This document shows, piece after piece, positions 63,761 to 64,000 of a DNA stretch of 64,000 bases. The translations under genes and the position numbers were made by a program. How positions within the stretch are numbered: the first letter of the stretch is position 1; each line of letters starts with the position of its first letter. This stretch comes from Lysobacter solisilvae (GTDB lineage: Bacteria > Pseudomonadota > Gammaproteobacteria > Xanthomonadales > Xanthomonadaceae), in NCBI RefSeq assembly GCF_016613535.2, contig NZ_CP071518.1, forward strand, positions 2,976,001 through 3,040,000, given 5' to 3'. Under the pieces are notes generated by a model that ran no database searches, was not told where the DNA came from, and saw only the letters and a list, made by a program, of their open reading frames with translations.

Positions 63761-64000
63761 GTGATGCTGCGCTTGCCTTTTGCACCGTTGATCGCCGCCT
63801 GCCTGGCGCTGATGCCCTGCGTCGCCGCGCAGGCCCATGACCCGCATGCCGCCACGGCCGACGCGAGCGCTGGCGCCACCGCGGCGCCCATCGAAATCGT
63901 CCTGCCCGATGCGCGCGTCGTCGCGCTCACCGATGTCCTGCTGGGAAAGGTCGCGCGCCATGCGCTCACCGCCACGGCGCACGGGAAGACTTCGACCTAC
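63761..64000 (+). CDS. Exported protein, N-terminal fragment cut by window edge
   Basis: Eighty codons from a GTG at 63761 (or the ATG directly after it), with AGGGAGAG upstream. A signal peptide MLRLPFAPLIAACLALM...AAQAHD is followed by PIEIVLPDARVVALTDVLL and HALTATAHGKTSTY. The last segment resembles the oxidoreductase molybdopterin-binding-like exported proteins, but too little is present to assign it. Confidence 0.6.
   Translation, partial: MMLRLPFAPLIAACLALMPCVAAQAHDPHAATADASAGATAAPIEIVLPDARVVALTDVLLGKVARHALTATAHGKTSTY

Noticed and set aside
1..64000. CRISPR arrays, insertion sequences, integrases or attachment sites
   Set aside because: No regularly spaced repeats, transposase or integrase motifs or terminal inverted repeats were seen; the tRNA genes show no adjoining repeat of their 3' ends within the window.

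Overview
The window is very GC-rich bacterial chromosome, most consistent with a gammaproteobacterium of the Xanthomonadaceae (Lysobacter-like). This is inferred from the imuA-imuB-dnaE2 mutagenesis operon behind a Xanthomonad/Xylella-type LexA box, the exopolysaccharide genes resembling exosortase-A (XrtA)-associated families, and general protein character. No phage, insertion sequence, CRISPR array or rRNA is visible.

Region 1 (1-7.9 kb) is an oxygen/nitric-oxide response block: a truncated quinol nitric oxide reductase, a four-cysteine FNR-type regulator, oxygen-independent coproporphyrinogen oxidase (hemN), a short ribonucleotide-reductase-like protein, a second CRP/FNR-family regulator without the cysteine cluster, and a response regulator/hybrid histidine kinase pair. 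Three FNR-type boxes (TTGAT/C-N4-A/GTCAA) lie in front of the nor, hemN and RNR-like genes.

Region 2 (8.4-45 kb) is a large exopolysaccharide locus. It has nucleotide-sugar enzymes (galE, a UDP-HexNAc 6-dehydrogenase, a UDP-uronate 4-epimerase type protein), an outer-membrane export lipoprotein, a chain-length determinant, an ATPase-like partner with a degenerate Walker A, an outer-membrane barrel, three glycosyltransferases, a Wzy-type polymerase/ligase, a Wzx-type flippase, the initiating sugar-1-phosphate transferase, an O-acetyltransferase, an adenylate-forming ligase, and two paralogous secreted parallel beta-helix proteins. Embedded in the same locus is a ~2,800-residue NRPS-PKS hybrid (A-PCP-KS-AT-ACP-C-A-PCP) followed by two small alpha/beta hydrolases like the exosortase-A-associated hydrolases and a formyltransferase-like/GINT1-like protein, all in one tightly overlapping leftward operon. 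By eye the adenylation pockets read as threonine and glycine and the AT as malonyl. The combination suggests a small aminoacyl-ketide made for, or together with, the polysaccharide; this is the most unusual feature of the window.

Region 3 (45-48 kb) carries two different 4'-phosphopantetheinyl transferases, plausible activators of the NRPS-PKS carrier domains, and a frameshifted exported protein. Region 4 (48-53.8 kb) is the SOS-inducible translesion operon imuA-imuB-dnaE2. Region 5 (53.9-64 kb) has an exported repeat-bearing protein of unknown function, a MocR-type regulator, two small membrane proteins, an ECF sigma/anti-sigma pair, a DUF4331-TPR-HupE set, tRNA-Glu, tRNA-Ala, and the start of an exported protein.

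At least four otherwise intact genes (glycosyltransferase at 17567, NRPS at 33630, hypothetical at 46175, MocR at 55501) contain a single-base frameshift, and a fifth (response regulator) lacks a canonical start. Either the assembly has residual indel errors or several genes are genuinely disrupted; the reader should treat those gene boundaries accordingly.
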